Shown: positions 17,656-25,870 of the stretch, piece by piece | How the letters are laid out: each line of letters starts with the position of its first letter | How positions within the stretch are numbered: the first letter of the stretch is position 1 | Position numbers and translations under genes: made by a program | The notes under the pieces: model-generated | Databases searched by the model: none | Seen by the model: the letters and a program-made list of their open reading frames with translations, nothing else | Told to the model about the DNA's origin: nothing | NCBI GenBank assembly: GCA_027858895.1 | Contig: JAQIBX010000015.1 | Span: 1 to 45,296 of the forward strand | Source of the DNA: Desulfuromusa sp. | GTDB taxonomy: Bacteria; Desulfobacterota; Desulfuromonadia; Desulfuromonadales; Geopsychrobacteraceae | Length of the DNA stretch: 45,296 nucleotides | Direction of reading: 5' to 3'

Positions 17656-18213
17656 ATGAAATTCATCCAGTTGGTCGTTCGCTTGATCGACAGGCTCAAT
17701 ACTAAAGTAGGTCACGCTATTGCCTGGCTCAGCTCAATCCTGGTTCTGGTTGTCTGTTATGACGTCTTTACCCGCTATTTTTTACGCAAAAGTAGCGTTG
17801 CGGTTCAGGAACTTGAATGGCATATCTTTGCCGTTCTTTTTTTGCTTGGAGCCGCCTACACCCTGAAAGTCGATGGCCACGTTCGGGTCGATGTCATCTA
17901 TACCCAGCTATCCGTTCGAGGTAAAGCGTGGATCAATCTGTTCGGTAGCCTTATCTTCTTGATTCCCTTTTCAATTTTAGTGATCTGGGCCTGCCAGGGC
18001 TTTATCAGCATGAGCTGGATGATCCAGGAAACCAGCCCTGACCCCGGAGGGCTCCCCTACCGTTTTCTCCTCAAAGCAATGATTCCAACAGGTTTTGGAT
18101 TGATTCTGCTCCAGGGTATCGCAATTACACTACGTTCGTTTTGTACTGTGATCGGTCGCCCACTGGAAGAAATTGCAGAAAAAGATAATAAAGAGGTACA
18201 GCAACATGCCTGA
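17656..18213 (+). CDS. dctQ: TRAP transporter small permease subunit DctQ (set 2)
   Basis: The 185-residue, four-helix protein is paralogous to DctQ1, sharing VAVQELEWHIFAVLFLLGAAY, GHVRVDVIY and DPGGLPYRFLLKAMIP. ATG 17656 is chosen over the upstream TTG 17626 because GTGGAGG lies 6 bases before it and the family N-terminus begins there. It bridges receptor and channel in a TRAP importer. No dctP precedes it: its operon starts directly with dctQ, and the probable partner receptor (dctP2) is encoded on the other strand beyond sdaA. The stop overlaps the dctM2 start by 8 bases. Confidence 0.9.
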   Translation: MKFIQLVVRLIDRLNTKVGHAIAWLSSILVLVVCYDVFTRYFLRKSSVAVQELEWHIFAVLFLLGAAYTLKVDGHVRVDVIYTQLSVRGKAWINLFGSLIFLIPFSILVIWACQGFISMSWMIQETSPDPGGLPYRFLLKAMIPTGFGLILLQGIAITLRSFCTVIGRPLEEIAEKDNKEVQQHA

Positions 18214-19525
18214 ATATATGTCACTGGTCTTATTTGCCACAGTTTTCGGAGTATTGTTACTCGGCTTCCCGGTCGCATTTACTTTGGGTGGGGTTTCTCT
18301 GATCTTCGGTTATTTTACTTTTGGAATGGGTTTTTTCCAACTGCTTCCTCTGCGGATCTGGGGAACCATGGAAAATTTAGTTTTAATTGCCGTTCCGCTG
18401 TTTGTCTACATGGGGATGATGTTTGAGAAATCGGGGTTAGCTGAAGAATTGCTGGAAACAATGGCGATGCTGTTTGGCAAACTGCGCGGTGGCTTAGCTA
18501 TATCGGTCGTCGTTGTCGGCGCGGTCCTCGCAGCCTCAACCGGAATTGTCGGCGCAACGGTTGTCACCATGGGTCTCTTGTCCCTTCCCACCATGCTGAA
18601 ACGTGGTTATTCTCCTGAATTGTCGACCGGAACAATCTGTGCATCTGGCACCTTGGGGCAAATTATTCCGCCAAGTATCGTTCTGGTACTGCTAGGCAGC
18701 GTCCTGAATGTCCCAATTGGCGATATGTTCATCGGCGCAATTATCCCCGGTCTGATATTAGTGGGCATGTATATTCTCTGGATCATCCTTGTCGCATTCT
18801 TTCGTCCACAATCGGCACCGGCAATGCCCGCCCAGGAGCTCGCCGATTTTCGTAAATCGGGGATGTACCGAAAGATTATTAGAGCGTTCCTGTTACCGTT
18901 CTTTTTAATCGTTGCAGTTCTCGGATCGATCTTTGCCGGGATCGCTTCCCCAACAGAAGCCGCTGCCGTTGGGGCGATGGGAGCCACTCTTCTCACCATC
19001 TGGCAAAAAAAATTAAACTTACACACTTTACGTGAAGTCATGCGTGGCACCACAACACTCACTTGCATGGTTTTTATTTTGATTGTTGGTGCAACAGCCT
19101 TTGGATTGGTTTTCCGGGGAATGGGTGGTGATCGCTACATTACCAATCTTATTCTGGGTGCCGGAATGGAGCCACACCACTTCCTGCTTATTGTCATGTT
19201 GGTTGTTTTTGTGGCTGGTTTCTTCATCGATTTTATCGAAATCACCTTTATTATCGTTCCTGTGGTGGCACCGATCTTCCAACTGATGGGCATCGATCTA
19301 CTCTGGGTCGGAATTCTGATCGCAATGAATCTGCAGACTTCGTTTCTGACACCACCTTTCGGCTTCAGCCTTTTTTATCTGAAAGGGGTTTCTCCTCCGG
19401 AAATTACCACCACACAGATCTACAAAGGGATAATCCCTTTTGTCGGAATTCAACTCATCTGTCTTTTCATCGTCGTCGTCTGGCCAGAAACTGTCACCTG
19501 GCTGCCAAAATATATGGCTCGATAA
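18206..19525 (+). CDS. dctM: TRAP transporter large permease subunit DctM (set 2)
   Basis: The 439-residue permease is similar to DctM1 throughout (STGIVGATVVTMGLLSLP, GTLGQIIPPSIVLVLLGS, MNLQTSFLTPPFGFSLFYLKGVSPPEI). ATG 18206 lies inside the end of dctQ2 and has AAGAGG 9 bases upstream; the ORF-track TTG at 18173 is not needed. It would be the sodium-driven channel of a second 2-oxo-acid importer. It converges on sdaA with only five bases between the two stops and no visible terminator, so transcripts from the two strands are likely to overlap there. Confidence 0.93.
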   Translation: MPEYMSLVLFATVFGVLLLGFPVAFTLGGVSLIFGYFTFGMGFFQLLPLRIWGTMENLVLIAVPLFVYMGMMFEKSGLAEELLETMAMLFGKLRGGLAISVVVVGAVLAASTGIVGATVVTMGLLSLPTMLKRGYSPELSTGTICASGTLGQIIPPSIVLVLLGSVLNVPIGDMFIGAIIPGLILVGMYILWIILVAFFRPQSAPAMPAQELADFRKSGMYRKIIRAFLLPFFLIVAVLGSIFAGIASPTEAAAVGAMGATLLTIWQKKLNLHTLREVMRGTTTLTCMVFILIVGATAFGLVFRGMGGDRYITNLILGAGMEPHHFLLIVMLVVFVAGFFIDFIEITFIIVPVVAPIFQLMGIDLLWVGILIAMNLQTSFLTPPFGFSLFYLKGVSPPEITTTQIYKGIIPFVGIQLICLFIVVVWPETVTWLPKYMAR

Positions 19526-19530
19526 AAAGT

Positions 19531-20745
19531 TTAATCCAGCTTTCGTTGCCGATAGGCTTGAGCCATCCCCCCAGCGGAAGTTTCACGATACAAAGATGGC
19601 AAGGCGTGGCCTGTTTCTCGCATAACCATGGTGATTTCGTCGAAGCTGATTTTGTGTTCCCCTCCGGATAGGAGAGAAAAATGACAGCAGCTCAAGGCTC
19701 GGGTCGCCGCATGAGCGTTGCGTTCGATGCAGGGAATCTGCACTAACCCATCGACCGGATCGCAGGTCAAACCAAGATGGTGTTCCAATCCCATTTCTGC
19801 CGCATATTCAATCTGCTTGGCCGTACCGCCGTGGAGTTGAGTTGCAGCTGCAGCGGCCATAGCACAAGCAGTCCCGATTTCGCCTTGACAACCAACTTCC
19901 GCTCCGGAGATTGAAGCATTGTGCTTCACCAGATTGCCAATTAAACCAGCGGTTGCTAAAGCTCGAAGAATATCCTCATGACTACACTCCAAAGTTTCGT
20001 TCAAATATTGTAGGACTGCAGGAAGGACACCGCTGGCTCCACAGGTTGGTGCGGTAACAATCATGCCGCCGCTGGCATTTTCTTCCGCTACCGCCAGAGC
20101 ATAAGCCCAGACTCTTGCGGTATTTTTCATATCAGGCCCATACAGACTCGATTTACGGTAAAAAGTATGGGCTTTGCGCGCCAGTCCCAATCCTCCGGGT
20201 AAAATTCCTACATGCTTCAATCCCTGGCTGATTGCTAAGGACATGACATCCCAGATTTTATCGAGAAAATCCAAAAAATTGCAATCTTCACAATACTGAA
20301 CATACTCCCAAAGAGATTCACCGCTGCGCTCCAAGTCCCCCAGAATCGCGGCTAATTTTGTTAGAGGATAGATTGACGGTGGAAGCACTAATTCTTCGCT
20401 ATCCTGAAGAGCCCCGCCACCTACGCTATACACCTCCCAACTATGCAATAGCGATCCAGAAACGGTCATTGCCTCGAAACGCATCCCGTTAGGGTGCAAC
20501 GGAAGTTGCTGTTCGGGAACCCAAAGCAATTCCAGCTCTGATTGATGCGCTTGAAATACGCCAAATAACGCTTTGTCGGTCAGATGTCCACGCCCGGTTG
20601 CAGCAAGACTGCCAAATAGTGTAACCCGGTAATGTTCAGCGCCAGGGTGTTTTTCCAAAAAAGTCAAAGCTGCCTGACGCGGTGCCATGGTGTGACTGCT
20701 GGATGGTCCGGTACCGATGCGGTAAAGTTGGCGTAGCGATTCCAT
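19531..20745 (-). CDS. sdaA: L-serine ammonia-lyase (L-serine deaminase), iron-sulfur type, single chain
   Basis: This enzyme converts L-serine to pyruvate and ammonia with an oxygen-sensitive [4Fe-4S] cluster. The 404-residue chain begins with the family motif GTGPSSSHT and carries the cluster cysteines Cys286 (GAEVGCQGE), Cys328 (GLTCDPVDG) and Cys339 (IPCIERN), with the same 42- and 11-residue spacing as in characterised members. TAPTCGASG has Cys where E. coli SdaA has Asn. At 404 residues it is about 50 shorter than E. coli SdaA. ATG 20745 has GGAGG upstream. It lies between two parts of a pyruvate-type TRAP system, and its product is the presumed signal of the neighbouring BtsS. A clear promoter of its own is not seen; read-through past the dctP2 terminator may drive it. 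Confidence 0.93.
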   Translation of the reverse strand: MESLRQLYRIGTGPSSSHTMAPRQAALTFLEKHPGAEHYRVTLFGSLAATGRGHLTDKALFGVFQAHQSELELLWVPEQQLPLHPNGMRFEAMTVSGSLLHSWEVYSVGGGALQDSEELVLPPSIYPLTKLAAILGDLERSGESLWEYVQYCEDCNFLDFLDKIWDVMSLAISQGLKHVGILPGGLGLARKAHTFYRKSSLYGPDMKNTARVWAYALAVAEENASGGMIVTAPTCGASGVLPAVLQYLNETLECSHEDILRALATAGLIGNLVKHNASISGAEVGCQGEIGTACAMAAAAATQLHGGTAKQIEYAAEMGLEHHLGLTCDPVDGLVQIPCIERNAHAATRALSCCHFSLLSGGEHKISFDEITMVMRETGHALPSLYRETSAGGMAQAYRQRKLD

Positions 20746-20784
20746 ATTTCATCCTCCTGACCACTATAATGGTAGCACAAAAAA

Positions 20785-20812
20785 AGCCCACCAATTTGGC
20801 GGGCTTTTTTTG
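20785..20812. terminator. Intrinsic terminator after dctP2, upstream of sdaA
   Basis: AGCCCACC (20785-20792) and GGCGGGCT (20797-20804) pair with one mismatch around AATTT, flanked by an A-run on the left and TTTTTTT on the right. On the minus strand it follows the dctP2 stop by about 27 bases and precedes sdaA by 40. Confidence 0.8.
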
Positions 20813-20838
20813 TTTTTATGTTGAGTCAGTCAACACTT

Positions 20839-21933
20839 TTAATCAAACAAAGAATAGTACGCCCTCTCAGAGATTTTACTCCAGGCTTGTTGCTGTTTCT
20901 GGAATTTGCTAAAACTCTCATAAACTTTCTTACTCATTGGGTCCTTAGCAACGATCTCCTCAAGCACCTCCACAGAATACTTTCTCAATTGCTTGACAAC
21001 ATCATCTGGGAATTTCTTGAGAACAACCCCCTCTTCCTTAACCATCTTATCAAGATAAATATTATTCTTGGTCTCAGATTCACAGAGCATCCACATGTTC
21101 GATGCCATCGTTGCTGCCACGACAATTTCCTGCAGATCTTTCGGTAAAGCTTCATAAGCACTCTTGTTAACAAAAGACTCAAGAACGGTTCCCGGCTCGT
21201 GCCAACCCGGATAGTAGTAGTACTTGGCAACCTTATAAAAACCCATTTTGTAGTCGTTATAAGGGCCGACCCACTCGGTGGCATCGATAACACCGCGCTC
21301 AAGGTTAGTGTAAAGTTCACCCCCCGGAGAAAGAACTGCCGTACCTCCAGCTTTGGCCAGGACCTTGCCACCCAGACCGGGGATCCGCATTTTCAAACCC
21401 TTGAAATCATCAATGCTCTTAATTTCACGATTGAACCAGCCACCCATCTGTACCCCGGTGTTGCCTGCAGGTAGAGGCTTCAGATTGAACTTGCTATAAA
21501 CTTCTTCCCAGAGGGCCATCCCGCCACCGGTATAAAGCCAGGCGTTCATCCCTTGCGCATTCAGACCGAACGGGACTGCAGCAAAAAACTGAGCAGCGGG
21601 AGATTTGCCGGCCCAGTAGTAAGCAGCACCATGGCCCATCTGCACCATTCCCTGGCTAACGGCATCAAAGGCTTGCAATGGCGGAACCAGTTCGCCACCA
21701 CCATAAACCTGAATATTCAGCCGTCCGCCAGACATCACCCCGATCATCTCGGCCAGTTTGTCAGCACCTTCGCCGAGAAGGGGAAAGTGTGGCGGCCAAG
21801 TTGTCACCATTTTCCAATTATAGGTTTTTTCAGCCCGAACAATGGCTGGAGCGCCAATCGTTGTTGCCGCAGCAGCCACAGCCGTAGCTGCCGTCGCTTT
21901 TTTAAGGAAATCACGCCGATTGTTTTTTTCCAT
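20839..21933 (-). CDS. dctP: TRAP substrate-binding protein DctP, TakP-like, Tat-exported (set 2)
   Basis: The 364-residue receptor starts with a twin-arginine signal (NRRDFLKKATAATAVAAAA), so it should fold in the cytoplasm before export, unlike the Sec-exported DctP1. The mature part (YNWKMVTTWPPHFP, MGHGAAYYWAGKSPAAQFF, AGNTGVQMGGWFNREI, GLKMRIPGLGGKVL, GVIDATEWVGP, YPGWHEP) is even closer than DctP1 to Rhodobacter TakP, a pyruvate/2-oxo-acid receptor. It is monocistronic, with its own promoter and terminator, on the opposite strand from dctQ2M2; it most plausibly feeds DctQ2M2 but could also serve DctQ1M1. Confidence 0.92.
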   Translation of the reverse strand: MEKNNRRDFLKKATAATAVAAAATTIGAPAIVRAEKTYNWKMVTTWPPHFPLLGEGADKLAEMIGVMSGGRLNIQVYGGGELVPPLQAFDAVSQGMVQMGHGAAYYWAGKSPAAQFFAAVPFGLNAQGMNAWLYTGGGMALWEEVYSKFNLKPLPAGNTGVQMGGWFNREIKSIDDFKGLKMRIPGLGGKVLAKAGGTAVLSPGGELYTNLERGVIDATEWVGPYNDYKMGFYKVAKYYYYPGWHEPGTVLESFVNKSAYEALPKDLQEIVVAATMASNMWMLCESETKNNIYLDKMVKEEGVVLKKFPDDVVKQLRKYSVEVLEEIVAKDPMSKKVYESFSKFQKQQQAWSKISERAYYSLFD

Positions 21934-21989
21934 GAATATCTCCCGGTGATAGTTCTAGTTGTTTAGTAAAAAAATTAATGCTTCACGAC

Positions 21990-22034
21990 AAGATATAATC
22001 CTGTTTTAAAAATGTCAAACTTCTGACAACATTT
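21990..22034 (-). promoter_or_regulatory. Promoter of dctP2 with overlapping inverted repeat
   Basis: On the minus strand TTGACA (22013-22018), 17 bases, TATCTT (21990-21995). The -35 is part of an inverted repeat TGTCA-N6-TGACA (22013-22028), which extends imperfectly to AAATGT and ACATTT at its ends (22010-22034). This could be an operator. No BtsR-type ACC(G/A)CT(C/T)A pair is found in this gap. Confidence 0.5.
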
Positions 22035-22047
22035 AAGTTTATATTTT

Positions 22048-23502
22048 TCAGGATAGCGGAAGATCCACAATAAAAGTAGCCCCTCCGCCCGGGGTTTCCT
22101 CAACCCAGGTATTACCGCCAGAAATCCGGGCAATTTTTGCTACGGTTGCTAACCCGATTCCGGTTCCAGAAAGTCCCTTGCTACTACTGCCCCGCTTGAA
22201 GGGTTCAAAGACTGTTTCCCGTTCCGCTGCGGCAATCCCCGAACCATGATCGACTACTACAAAGCGCACTCGATCAAAAAATTGGTGCCCAGAAACTTCA
22301 ATATGCGGATTCTGTGGGGCAGCATATTTGAGCGCATTCTCTAAAAGATTTCTGAACAGATCGGTTAACAATGATTCAGGTATCTTCACTGCTGGCAATT
22401 TATCGATCACAATTTTCGCCCGATGCTCGAGGACTTTATCTGCCAATTCAAGGAGAGCATCCTCTGCAATTCGTGTTGCATCAAGTGATTGATCGGGAAA
22501 TTTTAATTGCCCGACACGTGACAATGACAGTAGATCCTCCAACAGGTCTTTCATTTTTTCTGCGGTCTTCTTGATTTCAAAAATACATTCATGACCGAGA
22601 TCATCAAGCTGGTCACCATAACGTTCTTCAAGCAGTTCAGCAAAACCGATCAGCGGTGTGAGTGGAGAACGCAAATCATGAGAAACAGTTGAAACAAAAG
22701 CATCCAATTCACGATTTGTTTGTTGTAAGCGGCTTCTGTAGTCTAACCGCTCGGTGATATCCCGACTGACACTCAATTTGTGGGTTGGTTTTTCTGCCAA
22801 TGGATAGGGAGAATGGACAACTTCATAAGTCCGTCCGAACTCACTCAGAGTCTTTTCCTGATGAACTATGTGCCCCTGTAATACCTGCGGCAACGGACAA
22901 TCATCACACACCTGATTTCTTTGATAGATCGCCTGATAACAGGGTTTTTCACCAACTTCACCAATAATATCCAGCATCGCCTGATTGGCAAAGATGATAC
23001 GATAATTGTTATCACAGATATAAGCAGGATCAAGCATGCCATCAAGAACAGCCCAGAGGACGGCCTTCTCATTTTCAAGTTCCTGAGTACGTTCTTCGAC
23101 TGCAGCCCGAAGACTGGCTTCCAGCTTTTTGAGGCGGGAGATATCAACAAACGCTTCAATACCACCAACAATTTGACCATCATGATCACGAAGCAGGTCG
23201 ACATTTTTTGTCAGTGCGATGGTTCGACCATCTTTGTGTTGAAATGAGCAGGTTAGCCCAATATCTGGCTTGGGGGTTGTTGCAGAGAAAAGATGACATT
23301 CCATATTGCAGGGATCACCAGACAAAAAAGAACAATGCCGCCCGACTGTTTCCTCCGCTGTATAGCCGGTGATCCGCGTTGCTTCAGCGTTCCAGTAAAC
23401 AATTGTTTTGTCGATATCTATCAGGAACAGTCCGGTTGGAATGGTTTGCAGCAGCGTTTCGAGGGGATATTCGGCAAGTAACCGATAAAGGTTCGAGGTC
23501 AT
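22048..23502 (-). CDS. PAS-PAS sensor histidine kinase (orphan, soluble)
   Basis: I start the gene at ATG 23502 (GGGAGA upstream), giving 484 residues. The first PAS domain (about 12-120) contains the cysteine-rich SGDPCNMECHLFS, and the second (about 145-235) contains PCYQAIYQRNQVCDDCPLP, with a CxxC. Then come a HisKA domain with VSTVSHDLRSPLTPL and an ATPase with LLENALKYAA, DHGSGIAAAE and GTGIGLATVAKI. There is no membrane helix and no receiver. The cysteines suggest metal or redox sensing, which is inference. No response regulator is adjacent. It lies 114 bases upstream of dctP2 and 98 downstream of comF, so it may be read through from the comF group. Confidence 0.87.
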   Translation of the reverse strand: MTSNLYRLLAEYPLETLLQTIPTGLFLIDIDKTIVYWNAEATRITGYTAEETVGRHCSFLSGDPCNMECHLFSATTPKPDIGLTCSFQHKDGRTIALTKNVDLLRDHDGQIVGGIEAFVDISRLKKLEASLRAAVEERTQELENEKAVLWAVLDGMLDPAYICDNNYRIIFANQAMLDIIGEVGEKPCYQAIYQRNQVCDDCPLPQVLQGHIVHQEKTLSEFGRTYEVVHSPYPLAEKPTHKLSVSRDITERLDYRSRLQQTNRELDAFVSTVSHDLRSPLTPLIGFAELLEERYGDQLDDLGHECIFEIKKTAEKMKDLLEDLLSLSRVGQLKFPDQSLDATRIAEDALLELADKVLEHRAKIVIDKLPAVKIPESLLTDLFRNLLENALKYAAPQNPHIEVSGHQFFDRVRFVVVDHGSGIAAAERETVFEPFKRGSSSKGLSGTGIGLATVAKIARISGGNTWVEETPGGGATFIVDLPLS

Positions 23503-23600
23503 CAAGTCTCCCAAGGGAAAACATCATGAAAAAATGAGAAGTACCCGACTATAGCACTGCATCGGCTTGCATGGAAAAATTTATTTCTTCGCCCGAAGTT

Positions 23601-24332
23601 TCATGCCGCACGTCCTATGACTGCAACATAAACCTTAGTCGCACCACCCTCAACCAATACTCGGCTGCAGGCTTCAACCGTTGCCCCGGTGGTCATAACA
23701 TCATCAATCAACAGGATCGTCCCTCCCGGAACTGTGCCCTGAAGGTTAAATGCTCCCTGCAGATTTTTGACCCGTTCTTTTGCAGACAACCCTTGCTGTG
23801 ACTCGGTCTCGTGCCCCTTGATCAACAGATTTTTAGCCATTGGCAGCTTTCTGATTCGGGCAAACTCCCGGGCAAGCAAAAGGGCTTGATTGTAGCTCCG
23901 CTGCTGTAACCGCTTGCGATGTAACGGCACCGGCACCACCAGGTCAATTTTCAGGTCACTGTCAACCCGCTGTTCAAGCAAAACTCCCAATGATCGATCC
24001 AGCCCCACTTGGCGATTGAACTTAAATTGATGAATGGCTCGCCGCAAGGATTGATCATAAAGTCCAACTGCGTAAACCTTTGCGTAAGTTGGCGGTTGTT
24101 GTATGCATCGACCGCAAAAGTGAGAACTATTGAATGTGCCGGCAAAAGGGAGCGAACAAAGGGGACAGTGGGCATCAGGAAGGGGTTTGAAGCCGGTCAG
24201 GCAATCCGCGCAAAAAACATTGGAATAATCAATTGGAAAGGTATCACCACAGAGGGGACAGGCGGGCGGAAAAAAGTGTTTAAACAGTGGCCATAAAAGC
24301 GGTCTGATTCCTGGAAATCCCCCTGTTCCCAC
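23601..24332 (-). CDS. comF: ComF family phosphoribosyltransferase-like protein
   Basis: The 243-residue protein has an N-terminal double zinc-ribbon (ACPLCGDTF, CADC, CPLCSLPF, FCGRC) and a C-terminal phosphoribosyltransferase fold with the PRPP-type loop ILLIDDVMTTGATVEAC. ComF proteins are known from DNA uptake in competent bacteria but are widespread; in non-competent species their role is unclear. The start is GTG 24332 with AGAGGT 8 bases upstream, 10 bases after gpmI ends. It appears to be the last gene of the housekeeping series that begins at rplU. Confidence 0.88.
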   Translation of the reverse strand: MGTGGFPGIRPLLWPLFKHFFPPACPLCGDTFPIDYSNVFCADCLTGFKPLPDAHCPLCSLPFAGTFNSSHFCGRCIQQPPTYAKVYAVGLYDQSLRRAIHQFKFNRQVGLDRSLGVLLEQRVDSDLKIDLVVPVPLHRKRLQQRSYNQALLLAREFARIRKLPMAKNLLIKGHETESQQGLSAKERVKNLQGAFNLQGTVPGGTILLIDDVMTTGATVEACSRVLVEGGATKVYVAVIGRAA

Positions 24333-24342
24333 CGACTACCTC

Positions 24343-25869
24343 TTAATTGACCAACAATGATTGCCCAGTCATGGCGGCAGGTTTTTCCAGCGCCAGCAAT
24401 TCCAGGATTGTCGGTGCCAGATCGGCGAGAATACCGTCACGGACAGGTTGGTCCTTCCTGGCTGGATCAACAAAAATAAGTTGTACCGGATTCGTGGTGT
24501 GAGCTGTATGGGGCCGACCATTCTCATCAACCATCTTCTCACAATTACCATGATCTGCAGTGATTAGTAATTTACCACCAGCCTTTGTCATCGCATTGAC
24601 CACTCTTTCTAAACAGCTATCAACGGTTTCTACCGCGTCAATAGCAGCGTCCAGAATCCCAGTATGCCCCACCATATCGCAATTGGCGAAGTTCATAACA
24701 ATCAACTGGTATTCATCTGATTCAATCCGCTTGACCACTTCATCAGTCATTTCAATGGCGCTCATAGCGGGTTTCTGGTCGTAGGTCGCAACATCTTTTG
24801 GGGAAGGAATCAGAACTCGATCTTCACCCGGCCAAGCACGTTCAACGCCACCATTGAAGAAAAAGGTGACATGAGCATATTTTTCTGTTTCGGCAATCCG
24901 CAACTGTTTGAATCCGGCATTTGAAACAACCTCTGCGAGAATATCAGGATAGGTTGCAGACGAAAAAGCGGCAGGAAGGTCGAAAGTTTCATCATATTCG
25001 GTCAAACAAACATAATCGACTAATTGCGGTATTTTGTTACGCGGGAATTCTGTAAAATCGGCCAAAGCCAAAGCACGGGTTATTTCGCGAGCACGGTCAG
25101 CTCGGAAATTAAAGAAGATAATGCCATCCCCGTCATCAATGGTGCCCGCCGGTCCGACAACCCAAGGCTTGATAAATTCATCAGTTTGATCGGCTAAATA
25201 GGCTGCGGAAATGGCCTCTGCTGAAGAATTTGCGGGCTGGCCAACACCCTCTGTCAAAGTCAGGTAAGCTTTTTGAACGCGATCCCAACGGTTGTCTCGA
25301 TCCATCGCCCAATAACGACCTGTTATCGTTGCAACACGGCCAAGACCAATTATTTTCAGTTCATCTTCAAGTTGCTGGAGATAATCACCAGCACTTTTGG
25401 GTGGCGTATCACGCCCATCCAGAAACGCATGGATACAAACATCCTTGACCCCGAGTTGTTGTGCCATTCGCACCAAGGCATAGAGGTGGGTATTGTGAGA
25501 GTGAACCCCGCCATCCGAAAGTAGGCCGAGCAAGTGCAATTTACCGCCAGAGGCAACCAGACGTTCACAGACTCGCTTCAGAGCGAGATTGTCAAAAAAA
25601 GAACCATCTTCAATAGCCAGACTGATCCGGCTTAAATCTTGATAGATAATCCGCCCTGCTCCGATGTTCAGGTGCCCGACTTCTGAATTCCCCATCTGCC
25701 CATCTGGCAGACCAACATCTAAACCAGAAGCGCTCAATCGGCTGATCGGCCATTCCTGGCGCAAGCGATCCAAGGTTGGTGTCCTAGCCTGGCAAGCAGC
25801 ATTATTCTCACAACTTTCACTGATCCCCCAGCCATCTAAAATGACCAATGCCACCGGACCTGCTGCCAT
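24343..25869 (-). CDS. gpmI: 2,3-bisphosphoglycerate-independent phosphoglycerate mutase
   Basis: This glycolytic/gluconeogenic enzyme interconverts 3- and 2-phosphoglycerate using two manganese ions. The 508-residue length is normal for the family. Motifs: metal-binding Asp in [10 protein letters not shown], catalytic Ser62 in [56 protein letters not shown] and [10 protein letters not shown]. It starts one base after the upstream TPR gene ends and ends 10 bases before comF, so it lies within an operon. Confidence 0.97.
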   Translation of the reverse strand: MAAGPVALVILDGWGISESCENNAACQARTPTLDRLRQEWPISRLSASGLDVGLPDGQMGNSEVGHLNIGAGRIIYQDLSRISLAIEDGSFFDNLALKRVCERLVASGGKLHLLGLLSDGGVHSHNTHLYALVRMAQQLGVKDVCIHAFLDGRDTPPKSAGDYLQQLEDELKIIGLGRVATITGRYWAMDRDNRWDRVQKAYLTLTEGVGQPANSSAEAISAAYLADQTDEFIKPWVVGPAGTIDDGDGIIFFNFRADRAREITRALALADFTEFPRNKIPQLVDYVCLTEYDETFDLPAAFSSATYPDILAEVVSNAGFKQLRIAETEKYAHVTFFFNGGVERAWPGEDRVLIPSPKDVATYDQKPAMSAIEMTDEVVKRIESDEYQLIVMNFANCDMVGHTGILDAAIDAVETVDSCLERVVNAMTKAGGKLLITADHGNCEKMVDENGRPHTAHTTNPVQLIFVDPARKDQPVRDGILADLAPTILELLALEKPAAMTGQSLLVN

Positions 25870-25870
25870 G

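Noticed and set aside
20760-20767. ACCACTAT upstream of sdaA as a BtsR half-site
   Set aside because: It matches only 6 of 8 positions and has no partner at 21 bases on either side. It also overlaps the -10-like TATAGT of the minus strand.
22651-22662. TCAGCGGT within the orphan kinase gene as a third BtsR site
   Set aside because: It is inside coding sequence and no second copy occurs at 21-base spacing.
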